Assembly: GCF_000383615.1 (NCBI RefSeq)
Contig: NZ_KB911608.1
Location: 48,639 to 112,638, forward strand
Length of the DNA: 64,000 nt
Source of the DNA: Streptomyces canus 299MFChir4.1
Lineage (GTDB): Bacteria; Actinomycetota; Actinomycetes; Streptomycetales; Streptomycetaceae
Direction of reading: 5' to 3'
Part shown: positions 62,523-64,000 of the stretch, piece by piece
How the letters are laid out: every line of letters begins with the position of its first letter
How positions within the stretch are numbered: position 1 is the stretch's first letter
Made by a program: the position numbers and the translations under genes
Notes under the pieces: model-generated
Databases searched by the model: none
Told to the model about the DNA's origin: nothing
What the model saw: only the letters and a program-made list of their open reading frames with translations

Positions 62523-63130
62523 ATCCAGGGTTCTACACCACGAGGCGGGCGACAGCGGGCGCGAGACCCTAGATGGTCAACACCGCCGCGACCATGATTC
62601 AAACTTTCTCTACTGGTTCAAGGCGGCTCGCTCCGCTCCCCGCGCGCGGCCCGGCCCCCGGCCGGGCCTGCGCTCCTGCCTACGTCCCGCTCCAGCCCGG
62701 CCAGCGCCCGTGCCGCGCACAGGCGAATGAGCCGAGAACTTGGGGCGAGTCAGTTGAGGTCAAGGCGTTGCCTCCGGCGGGGGATCGGCCGGCACCGGGA
62801 GGCGGGGGCTCCGTCGCCGACTGCAGCCCCGTAGGGGTGCGCGAGGGTGCTCCCGTCCCGCCCCCCATCGACCCAGGCAAAGCCAAGCGGGCGCGGCCCA
62901 GGGCGTCAAGGTCGTTCGTGCAGTGGCGCGCTCCACCTTGACGCCCTGAACCACGCACGCTTCACGGTGTGTGGGTCGACGGCGGACGGGACGGGAGCTG
63001 CAGCGGGTGATGAGCTGAGCAGGTTCTTCAAGATCCTGGCGCAGGGAACTTTTTAAATAGGAGTGCGGAACGGCGAACTCTTGCCGATACTACAGAGTGG
63101 AACTACCGCACTTCAGAAACAGGGGGGAAA
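62523..63130. other. 608-base stretch without a supported gene
   Basis: Contains the upstream region of the XRE gene, a C/G-rich hairpin region near 62640-62670, and a long inverted repeat: CAGGGCGTCAAGGT (62899-62912) and its exact complement (62935-62948) with a 22-base loop. The A/T-rich segment AACTTTTTAAATAGGAG near 63049 is a plausible promoter for the gene at 63131. No tRNA-derived att copy is present. Confidence 0.5.
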
Positions 63131-63670
63131 GTGGCGAAGAAGAGTCGCAGGCCGCTGCCAAAGAGGCTGGCTGATCATAAGTGGGTGGGAAAGAATCTAA
63201 TTCCACCTATGATCCAACACGGGGCCATCTTGACCGATTGGGTGCGAGATGATTTCCCCGACCTTTTGTGGATAGCTCTGCTTATCGAACAAGAGGGTGA
63301 CGACGGCGCGCGCCTCTTTTCTTCACTACAGCAAGAGTGGCTTGAGCAGACATGCGATGCAGGATATTCATCCGAACTAGACGGAAGGCTGTCTTCCCTG
63401 GAGAGGATGCCAGCTCCCGCGCGAAACGATTTCCTGAACCTGATTTCACGTCACGACAGAGCGCGAATGGTGCCAAAGGCCCTGCACACGATTGCCGCGT
63501 GGTACCCAGACATGCCAGGTCGATGGGCCTTTGCCGAGATTGGCGCCCCGAGTGCCAGCGACTTGGACGAGATGCTGGACACGCTTGTCCACGCCCTATT
63601 GCTGTGCCTTGGCCGGCGCGGAAAGGCACTTGCGGTGACAGCGCCCCTAGGCTCAATACCAGTGACTTAA
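63131..63670 (+). CDS. Unknown protein, probably truncated by the IS
   Basis: A 179-residue reading frame starting GTG behind AGGGGGGAAA: basic start AKKSRRPLPKRLADHKWVGKNLIPPMIQ, then DDFPDLLWIALLIEQEGDDGARLF and a helical C-terminus. Third-position G/C is lower than in neighbouring genes, suggesting recent arrival. The last codons (CCA GTG ACT TAA) coincide with the likely left end of the IS, so the original protein was probably longer. No domain recognised. Confidence 0.6.
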   Translation: MAKKSRRPLPKRLADHKWVGKNLIPPMIQHGAILTDWVRDDFPDLLWIALLIEQEGDDGARLFSSLQQEWLEQTCDAGYSSELDGRLSSLERMPAPARNDFLNLISRHDRARMVPKALHTIAAWYPDMPGRWAFAEIGAPSASDLDEMLDTLVHALLLCLGRRGKALAVTAPLGSIPVT

Positions 63671-63687
63671 GGGTCTCGACTGGTAGC

Positions 63688-63716
63688 GTGGCATCCAGGA
63701 GGTGCCTGGATGCCAC
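63688..63716 (+). promoter_or_regulatory. Hairpin sequestering the transposase ribosome-binding site
   Basis: Perfect 12-bp inverted repeat GTGGCATCCAGG / CCTGGATGCCAC with a five-base loop AGGTG. The Shine-Dalgarno AGGAGG spans the end of the left arm and the loop, and the ATG lies in the right arm. A read-through transcript would hide both, as known for some other IS elements (IS10, IS50). Confidence 0.7.
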
Positions 63717-64000
63717 GCCCTGGGCAGGTCAAGCCGGAGACGGATGAGCGGTTGTCGGACCGGATCGCGGTCGGGCTGCTAACGCGTACATTTCCGCCGG
63801 AGCTGGTGGACCGGGTGGTCGCTGAGTCCGGTCGTTCGGGTCAGCGCACTCGGCTGCTGCCGCCGCGGGTGGTGGTCTACTTCGTGCTGGCGATGTGCTT
63901 GTTCTCCGGGCAGGGGTATGAGGAGGTTGCGCGGCTGCTCACGCAGGGCCTGACCTGGGCGAAGCGCTGGTCAGGCTCGTGGCGGGTGCCGACCACGGCG
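63710..64000 (+). CDS. IS4-family transposase, N-terminal part
   Basis: The first 97 codons. The product starts MPRPGQVKPETDERLSDRIAVG, followed by LLTRTFPPELVDRVVAESGR and LLPPRVVVYFVLAMCLFSGQGYEEVARLLTQG, the N-terminal domain of IS4-type transposases. The DDE catalytic core lies beyond the window edge. The gene shares the high-GC codon use of Streptomyces and may be intact. Confidence 0.85.
   Translation, partial: MPRPGQVKPETDERLSDRIAVGLLTRTFPPELVDRVVAESGRSGQRTRLLPPRVVVYFVLAMCLFSGQGYEEVARLLTQGLTWAKRWSGSWRVPTTA

Larger units (their letters stand above)
52027..64000. mobile_element. Actinomycete integrative and conjugative element (pSAM2-like AICE), right end not in window
   Basis: The element begins at the 3' end of tRNA-Arg(CCG). 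It contains int, xis and a RepSA-type rep in one leftward operon, then SpdD-like, small transfer proteins, SpdB, TraB and a conserved AICE protein, followed by regulators and cargo. This gene order is that of pSAM2-type AICEs, which move as double-stranded DNA through TraB and replicate by rolling circle. A second copy of the tRNA 3' end was not found up to 64000, so the boundary is unknown. An IS4-like element sits inside or at the far end. Confidence 0.85.
63660..64000 (+). mobile_element. IS4-like insertion sequence, left end (partial)
   Basis: A rightward IS4-type transposase starts at 63710. The left end is placed at about 63660 (CAGTGACTTAAG), inferred because the interrupted gene ends there. 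Only one end is in the window, so neither terminal inverted repeat nor target duplication can be checked. Confidence 0.55.

Noticed and set aside
62523..64000. Search for the right attachment site (copy of GGTTCGAATCCTGCCGGGGGC)
   Set aside because: No matching copy was found by reading; only short chance matches such as GGTTCAAGG. The right end must lie outside or has been lost.

Overview
The window is high-GC DNA from an actinobacterium, almost certainly a Streptomyces. Evidence: very strong G/C bias in third codon positions, many GTG and TTG starts, the Scy/FilP polar cytoskeleton gene pair, an NucS mismatch endonuclease, an ArgS-like nrtL gene, and a gene order (thiolase-mce-scy-filP ... 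atp operon ... prfA-rpmE-rho-thr-hom-lysA) that from memory matches the conserved core arm of Streptomyces chromosomes. The species is not determinable from what I can see.

Layout. 1-6016: start of an acetyl-CoA acetyltransferase gene (leftward), methylmalonyl-CoA epimerase, then scy and filP. 6151-10096: two paralogous ABC exporter pairs (ATPase + permease, twice). 10123-13122: a small zinc-finger-like protein, an LLM-type flavin oxidoreductase, a conserved unknown, and nucS. 13210-18077: a membrane-anchored AAA/STAND-like protein, a STAS anti-anti-sigma factor, 3-hydroxybutyryl-CoA dehydrogenase and a TetR regulator, all leftward. 18157-20282: a Drr-type ABC pair and a PduO-type cobalamin adenosyltransferase. 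20283-21022 is a damaged junction: a second copy of the adenosyltransferase 3' end, a C-terminal scrap of a membrane protein and a headless histidine kinase, followed by an intact response regulator. 21679-23646: a secreted GH18 chitinase with two DasR-like operators in its promoter. 23909-32266: a DUF2550 protein and the complete F1Fo ATP synthase operon atpIBEFHAGDC. 32575-51803: leftward housekeeping genes (WecA/MraY-like transferase, serine hydroxymethyltransferase-like, an altered LMW phosphatase, Sua5, prmC, prfA, rpmE, LCP protein, trypsin-like protease with FG-GAP repeats, rho, thrB, thrC, hom, lysA, nrtL, a CheY-like regulator).

At 51972 a tRNA-Arg(CCG) gene marks the insertion site of an actinomycete integrative and conjugative element (AICE) that occupies the rest of the window. 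It carries int-xis-rep (leftward, overlapping), small transfer/spread proteins, SpdB, an FtsK-like TraB translocase, a conserved AICE protein, then cargo or regulatory genes: a PP2C-type phosphatase overlapping a helix-turn-helix regulator, an anti-sigma-like ATPase, and an XRE/DUF5753 regulator. A GTCTAG-N4-CTAGAC operator family recurs at six places, always just upstream of element genes, and looks like the element's own switch. The last 340 bases hold the start of an IS4-like transposase whose ribosome-binding site is buried in a perfect hairpin; it has cut into a lower-GC unknown gene. The distal att site of the element was not found and probably lies beyond the window.

Starts were chosen by ribosome-binding sites, family N-termini, overlaps and, for several genes, a -10 box placed 6-8 bases before the start codon (leaderless mRNA).
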